Positions 1-6,401 of a stretch of DNA of 8,273 bases are shown in pieces; the stretch's first letter is position 1; every line of letters starts with the position of its first letter. Origin of the DNA: Candidatus Gastranaerophilales bacterium (lineage in GTDB: Bacteria; Cyanobacteriota; Vampirovibrionia; Gastranaerophilales; Gastranaerophilaceae); NCBI GenBank assembly GCA_947630355.1, contig CANRHJ010000085.1:1-8273 (forward strand). Reading direction: 5' to 3'. Both the position numbers and the translations under genes were made by a program. The notes beneath the pieces were generated by a model. It searched no databases. It was given only the letters and a program-made list of their open reading frames with translations, and was not told the DNA's origin.

Positions 1-711
1 TTCAGAATTGCTTATTTCATTTTTATTTTTTCTATCTAAAACAGCATTATCTATTGTGTTTGTATTTATTTCATTCGGAAATCTGTTTATGTTTGAATAC
101 GGACTTCCTCCGTAATAAGGAGGTCTGTGATAATGGTGTCCGGTTCTCATCGGATGTCCTGCTCTATAGTGATTTGACTTAAATCTGTGTCTCGGCAAAT
201 TGGTTCTGTAACCGTTATTGTAGTTGTTGTTATAGAATATGCCGTTTGAACTCCCGTAATTATGATAAGGACAATAATTTCCTGAATTATTTAAAAAATT
301 TGCGAACTCATTTCGGTAAATTCCGCTGCTTCCTCCGTATGTTTCTATTGCGGGTGTAAAGCCGGTTATACCGCCGTATGTCGGTGATGTTATATTGTTC
401 CAAAAATTTTTAATTGCACTCCTTTTAGTTGTTTTTATTTCTTCTTTGCCGTAATTTACGGGATTAACTCCCATATAAGAATTTGATAATTTACTTAGAA
501 TATCTATTCTTGAGTCGATGTCACCTGATTGACTCATACCCAATAAATCTGTTTCCAAACGCATTAATCTTGCAGATAAGCTGTCATCTTCAAATACCTG
601 ACCGTATTCTCTTTGTTCAATTTCGGCAAGCCTGTCATCCGTGTAACATATACCATCTGCCGCCATATAAAATATAAGTAAAATTGTTATTCCTATTTTC
701 AACAACATCAT
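1..711 (-). CDS. Exported protein with cyanobacterial-type RLxxIE/RLxRLE motif, C-terminus outside window
   Basis: This reading frame is open from an ATG at 711 to the left edge (237 codons), so the C-terminus is missing. AGGAG at 720-716 lies 4 nt before the first ATG and 7 nt before an immediately following second ATG at 708, which is the better spaced start. Residues 4-17 are hydrophobic and look like a signal peptide; there is no convincing lipobox. Residues 27-53 (RLAEIEQREYG, then DSLSARLMRLE) and a weaker second copy at about 54-72 (LLG...GDIDSRIDIL) form a short tandem motif that I associate from memory with exported proteins of Cyanobacteria and Melainabacteria. Residues 125-205 are low-complexity, rich in Asn, Tyr, Gly and His, with basic patches. 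The function is unknown. It follows the exported protein at 784-1395 by 72 bp on the same strand and may be co-transcribed with it. The gene is confident; any role (envelope or surface) is inference. Confidence 0.8.
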   Translation of the reverse strand, partial: MMLLKIGITILLIFYMAADGICYTDDRLAEIEQREYGQVFEDDSLSARLMRLETDLLGMSQSGDIDSRIDILSKLSNSYMGVNPVNYGKEEIKTTKRSAIKNFWNNITSPTYGGITGFTPAIETYGGSSGIYRNEFANFLNNSGNYCPYHNYGSSNGIFYNNNYNNGYRTNLPRHRFKSNHYRAGHPMRTGHHYHRPPYYGGSPYSNINRFPNEINTNTIDNAVLDRKNKNEISNSE

Positions 712-783
712 TTTTCTCCTGTTATTATTTAGGAGTAAATGTAAATTATTATAAATAGTCATTAAGCTATATTTTTAGAATAA

Positions 784-1395
784 TTATTCCAAATTCTTTA
801 AAATAAACAAGGTTTCATTAACGTCGGTAAGTAAATTATCAAGTTTCGTTTTTAAGCTTTCTTTTGTATATTGATTATCAGGCGATGTATAAGGCATATA
901 TTTTTCGCTCGCATACATCTGTGTTCTGAAGTTTGCACAATCTCTTGCCTCTGCCGATAATTGTATCAGCCTGTTATAAGACATATAGTTGCTTTCAGGT
1001 TTTGTTTTATATTCTTCTTTTACATATTCCACATTGTCTATAAGATTACTTATTATCGCGTTGAATTTCTGTATGTCCTGATTTGTATTCAAACATCTCC
1101 TTAATTTTTCCAAAATTAATATTATACTGTTTATGTCATGAAGATATTCCGTTGTTTTATCCTTCTTTATGATTATATCTATATAATCATCATTTTCTCT
1201 GGGAACGGGTCTTAACTTTTCTTCATTTTGTTTGTCTAACTCGTTTATGCTGTATGGAACTTGTGATTTTTCGGAACCTTCTTTCCTTAAATATTCAAAC
1301 TCCGCTTCCACGTTAGGGAGTGTGCCAACATATCCCGCTCCCATACCTGTTATTGCGGTAATTATTATTAACAGCGTATTTATTAATTTCTTCAT
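784..1395 (-). CDS. Exported protein of unknown function (203 aa)
   Basis: I do not recognise this family. Residues 1-3 are MKK, followed by a hydrophobic segment at about 4-20 that fits a signal peptide or an uncleaved N-terminal anchor, then GYVGTLPNVEAEF. There is no cysteine lipobox. The rest is hydrophilic and probably mostly helical, with a Leu/Ile-rich amphipathic stretch at about 82-125 and another at 178-201. The two cysteines of the exported part, C101 and C153, could form a disulfide. There is no Shine-Dalgarno sequence before the ATG; instead a consensus -10 box ends 6 nt upstream, so the mRNA is predicted to be leaderless. The gene downstream on the same strand (1-711) is also exported, so the two may act together at the envelope. 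It is divergent from the binding-protein gene at 1621. Confidence 0.75.
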   Translation of the reverse strand: MKKLINTLLIIITAITGMGAGYVGTLPNVEAEFEYLRKEGSEKSQVPYSINELDKQNEEKLRPVPRENDDYIDIIIKKDKTTEYLHDINSIILILEKLRRCLNTNQDIQKFNAIISNLIDNVEYVKEEYKTKPESNYMSYNRLIQLSAEARDCANFRTQMYASEKYMPYTSPDNQYTKESLKTKLDNLLTDVNETLFILKNLE

Positions 1396-1401
1396 AATCT
1401 A

Positions 1402-1430
1402 ATTATACTGAATATAATTCCGAGCCGCAA
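1402..1430 (-). promoter_or_regulatory. Sigma70-type promoter, predicted leaderless start for 784-1395
   Basis: Reading the minus strand, TTGCGG (1430-1425) and TATAAT (1407-1402) are separated by exactly 17 bp. The ATG of the gene begins only 6 nt after the -10 box, at 1395, which is where transcription would normally start. There is no purine-rich ribosome binding site in the remaining space. The elements are seen directly; promoter activity and the leaderless transcript are inferred. Confidence 0.65.
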
Positions 1431-1469
1431 CCTTAGTATTGCTCACAAGCCTAAATATGCAAATTTTTT

Positions 1470-1498
1470 TTGAATAAACTATTTTAAATAATTATAAA
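1470..1498 (+). promoter_or_regulatory. Possible promoter for the binding-protein gene
   Basis: TTGAAT (1470-1475) and TATAAA (1493-1498) are 17 bp apart on the plus strand and point toward the gene at 1621. Transcription from here would give a leader of roughly 115 nt. The region is very AT-rich, so chance matches are likely and a closer promoter cannot be ruled out. The rest of 1499-1610 shows no convincing riboswitch or hairpin. Confidence 0.35.
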
Positions 1499-1610
1499 AT
1501 ATGTTCTAATAATATTGTCCCGAAAAATTTTGTGTACATATTCAAACGCAATATTTTTAAATGGCATAGGTTACAAAACAAATTTTATTGTTTGAAACCG
1601 AATTAAATAA

Positions 1611-1617
1611 AAGGTGG
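1611..1617 (+). promoter_or_regulatory. Ribosome binding site that sets the start at 1621
   Basis: AAGGTGG lies 3 nt before the ATG at 1621 (the AGG core is 6 nt away). The frame is open further upstream to a TTG at 1588, but that codon has no ribosome binding site and would put a polar 11-residue extension in front of a lipoprotein signal peptide. The ATG at 1621 is therefore preferred. Confidence 0.75.
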
Positions 1618-1620
1618 ATT

Positions 1621-2406
1621 ATGAAAAAAATTTTTGCAATTTTAATTTTGTCTTTTTTGATTTTTACTTCTTGTATAAAAAAAGAAACCAAAGAAAGTTC
1701 TTACGATAAAATCATAAATCGTGACATCTTGATAGCCGGTGTTAAAACCGATTCTAAACCATTTGGCTATATCAGTAATATAACCGGTGAACCTGAAGGT
1801 TTTGATGTTGATATTGCTAAAATTATTGCACAGGATATTCTGGGCTCGGAAAGAAAAATTAAATTTGTCAGTGTTGATCCTAATACCAAAATTGAAGCAT
1901 TAACCTCAGGTGAAGTTGATATAGTTGTCGCAACAATGTCAGTTACTCCTCAGAGGGAATTATTCGTTGACTTCTCAGTTCCATACTATTTTGCGGGGCA
2001 AACAGCCCTTGTTCCTGAGGACAGCAGTATATATACATTCGCTGATTTGAAAGATAAAACGACTATTGTAGTTCTGGGTACTACTGCCGAAAAAAACATA
2101 AGAAGAATAATTCCTACGGCTAAAATAATAGGCTATCAATCTTATAAAGAAGCATTTGAAGCCTTTTTAAACGGCGACGGAGATGCAATAAGCTCTGATA
2201 ATACCATCCTCGCGGGATTTCTCATTGATCATCCCGGATACAGACTTCTTAAAAATAAAATAACAAAAGAACCTTATGCCGTTGCTTTCGCTAAACCTCA
2301 ATTTGAAGGTGATGATAAACTCAAAAACAGTATTAACGTCGTAATTAACAGACTCCATAAAGACGGTACTCTAAATAAATTAAAGCAAAAATGGAAACTT
2401 AAATAA
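1621..2406 (+). CDS. Amino-acid ABC transporter substrate-binding lipoprotein (family 3)
   Basis: This is a 261-residue member of the family 3 extracellular solute-binding proteins (GlnH/HisJ type), which capture polar amino acids outside the membrane and deliver them to an ABC permease. Residues 1-17 form a lipoprotein signal peptide ending FTS, with C18 as the predicted lipidated cysteine. Residues 60-73 (GFDVDIAKIIAQDI) match the family signature G-F-D-x-D-I. The block TPQRELFVDFSVPYY (109-123) carries R112, the position that in this family contacts the ligand alpha-carboxylate. A second alpha/beta lobe and return to lobe 1 follow, with the usual C-terminal GTLNKLKQKW helix. Length is typical. 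No permease or ATPase gene lies next to it, so its transporter must be encoded elsewhere. The exact ligand cannot be read from the sequence. Confidence 0.93.
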   Translation: MKKIFAILILSFLIFTSCIKKETKESSYDKIINRDILIAGVKTDSKPFGYISNITGEPEGFDVDIAKIIAQDILGSERKIKFVSVDPNTKIEALTSGEVDIVVATMSVTPQRELFVDFSVPYYFAGQTALVPEDSSIYTFADLKDKTTIVVLGTTAEKNIRRIIPTAKIIGYQSYKEAFEAFLNGDGDAISSDNTILAGFLIDHPGYRLLKNKITKEPYAVAFAKPQFEGDDKLKNSINVVINRLHKDGTLNKLKQKWKLK

Positions 2407-2423
2407 TTAATCTTACCTGACAA

Positions 2424-2579
2424 TTATGCAAATATTAAATTCTGATATACTTTATTCTGAGCAGCCATACCGTTTACAAAATTCCAAAAATTATTATTGT
2501 TATTTTCTTTGTCATCAACTATTTTTATGCTGTTGAAATACATCTCTTTATTTTTAGTATCTATAACTTTAAACTGCAT
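2424..2579 (-). CDS. Small hypothetical protein (51 aa)
   Basis: An ATG at 2579 opens a 51-codon frame ending in TAA at 2424. AGAGGA at 2592-2587 is a good ribosome binding site, 7 nt from the ATG, which is the main support for this being a real gene. The protein starts MQFKVIDTKNKEMYF, has a run of five Asn at 26-30, then FWNFVNGMAAQNKVYQ and a short hydrophobic end, LIFA. There is no signal peptide, transmembrane segment or motif I recognise. It fills most of the otherwise empty 256 bp between the stops of its neighbours, lies 83 bp downstream of the helical-repeat gene at 2663-3565 on the same strand, and converges on the binding-protein gene with 17 bp between stop codons. It could be co-transcribed with 2663-3565 or have its own promoter in the AT-rich 2593-2640 stretch. 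Function unknown. Confidence 0.55.
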   Translation of the reverse strand: MQFKVIDTKNKEMYFNSIKIVDDKENNNNNFWNFVNGMAAQNKVYQNLIFA

Positions 2580-2636
2580 TTTTATATCCTCTGTATATAT
2601 AAAGTATATACAAATACAAAAATTGTCTAAAATTGC

Positions 2637-2663
2637 ACTTTTGTTAAGTTATGTAACAAAAGT
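2637..2663 (-). other. 10-bp perfect hairpin after the 2663-3565 gene, possible weak terminator
   Basis: ACTTTTGTTA (2637-2646) and TAACAAAAGT (2654-2663) form a perfect 10-bp inverted repeat with a 7-nt loop. It abuts the stop codon at 2665-2663. On the minus strand it is followed by GCAATTTT rather than an uninterrupted T-run, and the stem has only two GC pairs. It could be an inefficient terminator, an mRNA-end structure or a DNA operator for the small ORF downstream; the sequence alone does not decide. Confidence 0.4.
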
Positions 2664-3565
2664 TATATATTAATGCCGCAATCGGCAATCACATCTTTAA
2701 ATTCAGATGTTAAGACTTGTGCAAATACTTGAGGATCAATTTGTGTAGCAATCAGAGCCATCAGCTCCTGCGGCAGCTCATCTGTCATTGTCATTAATTC
2801 TTCCGTATTTAATACCGTAAGACATTTTAAAATATCTTCTTTTTCCATTGTCATAAAGGGTTGTATCATGGCTTCCGGTGAAAATTCTTCAAACAAATCC
2901 GGCTTTTCTTTCAGAACATTTCCTATTAATTGTTCTTTCCCCCGTTTTTCCATACTTAATATTGCATCCGCAAAATGTTTGTCGTCCATTTTATTCATTT
3001 TTTGTAATATTGAATCTTTATCCTCATAGCAAGGTTGACCGTTGATTTTTTCCATCATCTTTTGTAATTCTGTTTCATCAACTTCTTCCATACCTTTCAT
3101 TAAGATATTTTTGTTTAGTTTTTCGGACTTAAAAAATTCATCTAAAAATTCTTCGGGTAAGACTTTTAAAAATTTATTTATGTCCATATTCTTTAAAATA
3201 ACTACGGATAATGCTTCGGCATCCATTTCCTTCATCAGTTCCAATATGCCTTCTTTTGTAAATATGCTTAAACCCAATATTAATTCTTGGGGTTTTAAAA
3301 GAGCCATTATTTTGGTTAAATCTTCTTTATTCATATTAATCAATATGAGATATCTGTTTTTAGGATTTATTAGTTGAAAAACTTTTGCTAATTCTTTCGG
3401 GTCGGATGTTATTTTTATTAAAAAATCGGCAGCAAACTTGTTTCCTTGTTCCGCCTCCTGAACCATAATTTCCCGAATGCTTTTATTTCGGTACTTTTCA
3501 AGAGCATCCATACCGATATGATAATATCTGGTTAAATAAGATAAATCTATGTCTAAGCTTATCAT
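2663..3565 (-). CDS. Alpha-helical repeat protein, MgtE-N/FliG-like, function unknown (300 aa)
   Basis: This soluble, acidic protein has no signal peptide or membrane segment, so it is predicted cytoplasmic. After an N-terminal part (about 1-55, with YRNKSIREIMVQEAEQGNKFA), the remainder looks like a superhelix of short helices: blocks such as DPKELAKVFQLINPKNRYL, NKEDLTKIMALLKPQEL and DAEALSVVILKNMDINKFL recur every 25-35 residues, with PEEF/PEAM/PQEL helix breaks. The pattern recalls the MgtE N-terminal and FliG middle helical repeats, but the magnesium channel and flagellar parts are absent. It is unusually rich in methionine (21 of 300). The start at 3565 has a weak AGGAT about 13 nt upstream. 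Such repeats usually bind other proteins; that role is inferred and no partner is visible. The gene is divergent from the TPR-ruvA-glgA operon. Confidence 0.8.
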   Translation of the reverse strand: MISLDIDLSYLTRYYHIGMDALEKYRNKSIREIMVQEAEQGNKFAADFLIKITSDPKELAKVFQLINPKNRYLILINMNKEDLTKIMALLKPQELILGLSIFTKEGILELMKEMDAEALSVVILKNMDINKFLKVLPEEFLDEFFKSEKLNKNILMKGMEEVDETELQKMMEKINGQPCYEDKDSILQKMNKMDDKHFADAILSMEKRGKEQLIGNVLKEKPDLFEEFSPEAMIQPFMTMEKEDILKCLTVLNTEELMTMTDELPQELMALIATQIDPQVFAQVLTSEFKDVIADCGINI

Positions 3566-3589
3566 TTTGTCTTTTATCCTAATGTTTAT

Positions 3590-3618
3590 ATTATAATAAA
3601 GTTTTTTTTAATTTAAAA
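3590..3618 (-). promoter_or_regulatory. Possible promoter for 2663-3565
   Basis: On the minus strand TATAAT (3595-3590) is preceded, 17 bp away, by a poor -35 element, TTTTAA (3618-3613). The ATG is 24 nt after the -10 box, giving a leader of about 17 nt that contains AGGAT. The -10 is a perfect match, but the region is AT-rich. Confidence 0.45.
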
Positions 3619-3674
3619 ATTTTAATTAAATCACAAAAAAGTAATAAAAATTTACATTTTTCTCCGCTTTTTTA

Positions 3675-3703
3675 TAGAATCATTTTAATGATTATTTTAT
3701 AAT
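3675..3703 (+). promoter_or_regulatory. Likely promoter of the TPR-ruvA-glgA operon
   Basis: TATAAT (3698-3703) is 17 bp downstream of TAGAAT (3675-3680), a partial -35 match. The ATG at 3719 follows 15 nt after the -10 box, so the predicted 5' leader is only about 8-9 nt (GGGTAGTT just before the ATG) with no clear Shine-Dalgarno site. It is the only promoter-like site upstream of the three closely spaced genes. Confidence 0.5.
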
Positions 3704-3718
3704 ATTGCTTGGGTAGTT

Positions 3719-4309
3719 ATGAAAAAATTATTATTAACAGTTTTATTATTATTTACAATTATTTTAACGGTTAGTGAAAGTTTTGCATCTCAAAGCATTG
3801 ACGACAAAAAAAAGGAAATTATTGCTTTATATAACTCAAATAATCTTGATGAAGCATATAAGTTAATTTCTTCAATGACTGAAGATGAGAGAGATTATGA
3901 GGTTTGGTATTTGTTGGGTAATATTTCGCAAGATTTTAATAATGATACAAATGCCGTGTTTTTTCTGCAAAAGTCAATTTTACTCAATCCTGATTTTGAT
4001 AAAGCGCATTATAATTTGGCGAATATATATCTTAAAGAGAAAAAGTATAATACTGCCATAAAAGAATATAAAACGGCAATAAAAATCAATAAAAATTTTG
4101 CATATTATTATTATAATCTTGGCTGTGCATATTTGGGCATCAAAGACTATAAAGAAGCAAAATCGGCTTTTTCAAAGGCTGTTAAACTGAAAAACGATTT
4201 TGCGGATTTTTATTATAATCTGGCATATACTCTGAAACAGTTAAATGATGATAACGGAGCTAAAGAGGCACTTGATAAGTATAATCAATTGAAAGATGAA
4301 GAGAAGTAG
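3719..4309 (+). CDS. Exported TPR-repeat protein (196 aa)
   Basis: The protein begins MKKLLLTVLLLF and has a classical signal peptide with predicted cleavage after residue 23 (SFA|SQS). Residues 30-58 form a helical pair, and about four tetratricopeptide repeats follow at 60-93, 94-127, 128-161 and 162-195. Consensus positions are clear: W63/L66/G67, then NPDFDKAHYNLANIY, then NKNFAYYYYNLGCAY with IKDYKEAKSAFSKAV, then DFADFYYNLAYTL. TPRs are protein-protein interaction scaffolds, so this is probably a periplasmic or membrane-associated adaptor; the partner is unknown. It is the first gene of a tight operon, its stop being only 2 nt from the ruvA start. The N-terminus is set by the signal peptide and the nearby promoter. 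Confidence 0.88.
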   Translation: MKKLLLTVLLLFTIILTVSESFASQSIDDKKKEIIALYNSNNLDEAYKLISSMTEDERDYEVWYLLGNISQDFNNDTNAVFFLQKSILLNPDFDKAHYNLANIYLKEKKYNTAIKEYKTAIKINKNFAYYYYNLGCAYLGIKDYKEAKSAFSKAVKLKNDFADFYYNLAYTLKQLNDDNGAKEALDKYNQLKDEEK

Positions 4310-4311
4310 TT

Positions 4312-4941
4312 ATGTATGATTATTTAAAAGGGACTGTTATTACAAAACAAGCTGAGTCATATAGAGGTGCTTATATCGTTTTGGATGTTAATAATATCGG
4401 ATATTTAATTAACACGGGCAAAAGCACGATTGAAAGGCTTCGGGAGGAAGAGGCTAAAATATATGTTTCTTTAAGTCATAAAGAAGATTCAATGAGCCTT
4501 ACGGGATTTATTACAAAAGAGGAGCGTGATATTTTTAATATTTTACAAAGCGTATCCGGAATTGGGGTAAAGCTTGCTCTTTTAATATTGGATGAATTTT
4601 CCATAGCAGAATTAGTGGATATTATGATTAGAGAGGACTTTAAAGAACTTTCAAGAGCAAAAGGAGTCGGAACAAAGGTTGCACAAAAAATCATTCTTGA
4701 ACTCAAAGATAAGCTTATAAATTGGTCTAATGTTACTCCTGTAGATGTTGCTGATATTGAAATCTCAAAAGATATTACTCAGGATGCCGTTGTTGAGGTT
4801 CAAAGTGTTCTTATCTCATTAGGCTATAGCGCTAATGAAGCTAAAAATGCTATAAAAGAAATATTAAAATACAAAAAGGACTGTTCAAAGACAGAGGATA
4901 TATTAAAATATTCACTTGAATATTTATCAAGGTTAGCTTAA
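4312..4941 (+). CDS. ruvA: Holliday junction branch migration protein RuvA
   Basis: RuvA binds four-way DNA junctions as a tetramer and loads the RuvB helicase for branch migration during recombinational repair. The 209-residue length is close to the usual ~200. Domain I is an OB fold (about 1-64; MYDYLKGTVI, YIVLDVNNIGYLI, SLTGF). Domain II has two helix-hairpin-helix motifs, SVSGIGVKLALLIL (80-93) and RAKGVGTKVAQKIILEL (115-131), which contact the DNA backbone. After a flexible linker, domain III (about 155-209; AVVEVQSVLISLGYSANEA) is the RuvB-binding three-helix bundle. GAAGAGAAG just upstream, inside the end of the TPR gene, may serve as ribosome binding site. ruvB and ruvC are not in the window; here ruvA sits between a TPR gene and glgA. 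Confidence 0.97.
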   Translation: MYDYLKGTVITKQAESYRGAYIVLDVNNIGYLINTGKSTIERLREEEAKIYVSLSHKEDSMSLTGFITKEERDIFNILQSVSGIGVKLALLILDEFSIAELVDIMIREDFKELSRAKGVGTKVAQKIILELKDKLINWSNVTPVDVADIEISKDITQDAVVEVQSVLISLGYSANEAKNAIKEILKYKKDCSKTEDILKYSLEYLSRLA

Positions 4942-4953
4942 AAGAGGCAGATT

Positions 4954-6396
4954 ATGAAAATATTATATGCGGCATTTGAACTTGCACCGTTTACAAAAGT
5001 CGGAGGACTCGCGGATGTTATGGGCTCTCTGCCTAAATATATTCAGGATAGAGATACCGAAATCGCAATATTTACTCCGCTAATCGGCAGTATCGACAAA
5101 GAAAAATACGAAATTAAAGAACTCGAAAACTCAAGGCTTCAATTAAGATTCGGCTGCGCAGAGTATGTATTTACTTTGTCTATGTGCAAGCTTCCTCATA
5201 CAAATATAAATGTATTTTTTATAGATAACCCAAAGTTTTATTCCTGTTTTAACTGCGTATATCCTCAAGGAATAGACAGCTGGTATGAACAGGAAAGATT
5301 TATTTGTTTTTCTAAAGCTGTACTTGAATACGCCAGAGCTTTGAATTTTAAACCGGACATAATTCATTGTAACGATTGGCATACTGCTATGATTCCCGTT
5401 TGGATTAAAACATCATATAAAAATGATGAATTCTTTAAAAATGCAAAGACTGTATTTTCAATACATAATCTGGCATATCAGGGAAGATATTTCCCTGAAA
5501 TATTAGACTTTGCCGGGATATCGAGAGATGAAACATATCATCAAGACGGGCTTGAGCATTGGGGAAATCTTGTCTGGATGAAAGGTGCAATTAATTATTC
5601 CGATAAAATTATTGCCGTATCTCCCAAATATGCTAAGGAAATTCTGACATATGACTACGGTGAAGGAATGGATTGGGCTTTAAGGAATAATCAATATAAG
5701 CTTGAAGGCATACTAAACGGAATAGATTATGAAGAATTCAATCCCAAAACAGACAAACATATAAGTTTTAATTATGATATAAAAAGCATAAAAAACAAAG
5801 AAAAATGCAAACAAGATATTTTGAATGAATATTGGCTTGAATATAAAAAGGACAGACCCCTGATTGCAATAATCTCAAGGCTCGTGGAACAAAAAGGGAT
5901 AGACCTTTTAAAAGCTGTCGAAAATGAATTGAGAGAACTTGAAGCAGATATTATTGTTTTAGGAACGGGAGAAAAGCGTTACGAAGATTTCTTTGTATGG
6001 TTAAGCTATAACTCAAAAAATATAAGGGCCAGAATAGAATACAGAGCCGATATATGCAATAAAGTATATGCGGGAGCCGATATGTTTTTGATGCCGTCAA
6101 GGTTTGAACCTTGCGGACTATCCCAGCTGATTGCTTTAAAATACGGCACAATCCCGATAGTAAGGGCTACAGGCGGACTTGATGATACAATAAATGCTTA
6201 CCCGATGGAAGGCGCTGACGGTTTCAAATTCTATAATTACAATGCGCATGATATGCTCGGAACAATCCAATATGCAATCAATACATATAAAAACAAAAAT
6301 GAATGGCAAAAACTTATTAAAAATGCCATGAGTGCTGATTTTTCGTGGGATAAAAGCGCGAAAAAGTATAAAGAAGTTTATAAAAGTCTTATTTAA
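4954..6396 (+). CDS. glgA: Glycogen synthase (GT5, ADP-glucose type)
   Basis: GlgA transfers glucose from ADP-glucose to the non-reducing end of an alpha-1,4-glucan in the cytoplasm. The 480-residue length is typical. The N-terminal GT-B lobe starts MKILYAAFELAPFTKVGGLA with the substrate-binding K15-V-G-G-L motif, and has HCNDWHTAMIPVW (138-150) and SIHNLAYQG (169-177). The C-terminal lobe has ISRLVEQKGIDLL with R309 and K314, equivalent to the conserved Arg/Lys that bind the sugar-nucleotide phosphates, and PSRFEPCGLSQLIALKYGT (381-399) with E385 of the GT5 Glu-rich motif. AGAGG (4943-4947) is a good ribosome binding site 6 nt before the ATG. It follows ruvA by 12 nt and is the last gene of the operon. 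Its stop is only 5 bp from the stop of the convergent phosphoesterase gene, and no terminator hairpin fits there. No other glycogen gene (glgB, glgC) is present. Confidence 0.97.
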   Translation: MKILYAAFELAPFTKVGGLADVMGSLPKYIQDRDTEIAIFTPLIGSIDKEKYEIKELENSRLQLRFGCAEYVFTLSMCKLPHTNINVFFIDNPKFYSCFNCVYPQGIDSWYEQERFICFSKAVLEYARALNFKPDIIHCNDWHTAMIPVWIKTSYKNDEFFKNAKTVFSIHNLAYQGRYFPEILDFAGISRDETYHQDGLEHWGNLVWMKGAINYSDKIIAVSPKYAKEILTYDYGEGMDWALRNNQYKLEGILNGIDYEEFNPKTDKHISFNYDIKSIKNKEKCKQDILNEYWLEYKKDRPLIAIISRLVEQKGIDLLKAVENELRELEADIIVLGTGEKRYEDFFVWLSYNSKNIRARIEYRADICNKVYAGADMFLMPSRFEPCGLSQLIALKYGTIPIVRATGGLDDTINAYPMEGADGFKFYNYNAHDMLGTIQYAINTYKNKNEWQKLIKNAMSADFSWDKSAKKYKEVYKSLI

Positions 6397-6401
6397 ACAG
6401 C

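Noticed and set aside
483..677. 64-codon plus-strand frame
   Set aside because: It lies opposite the exported-protein gene 1-711, which has a ribosome binding site, a signal peptide and a recognisable motif; this frame has none.
1511..1555. AATATTG / CAATATT inverted repeat in the leader of the binding-protein gene
   Set aside because: It has only 7 bp, nearly all AT, with a 31-nt loop; this is expected by chance and is not a credible riboswitch or attenuator.
1588..1620. Upstream TTG start adding 11 residues to the binding lipoprotein
   Set aside because: It has no ribosome binding site and would spoil the lipoprotein signal peptide; the ATG at 1621 has AAGGTGG and MKK.
3042..3377. 111-codon plus-strand frame
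   Set aside because: It is antisense to the helical-repeat gene, has Ser/Phe/Ile-rich composition typical of a mirror frame of Lys/Glu-rich coding sequence, and has no ribosome binding site.
5143..5382. 79-codon minus-strand frame inside glgA
   Set aside because: It is the shadow of a confidently identified GlgA coding region, as are the frames at 5951-6151 (glgA), 4476-4706 (ruvA) and 2167-2358 (binding protein).
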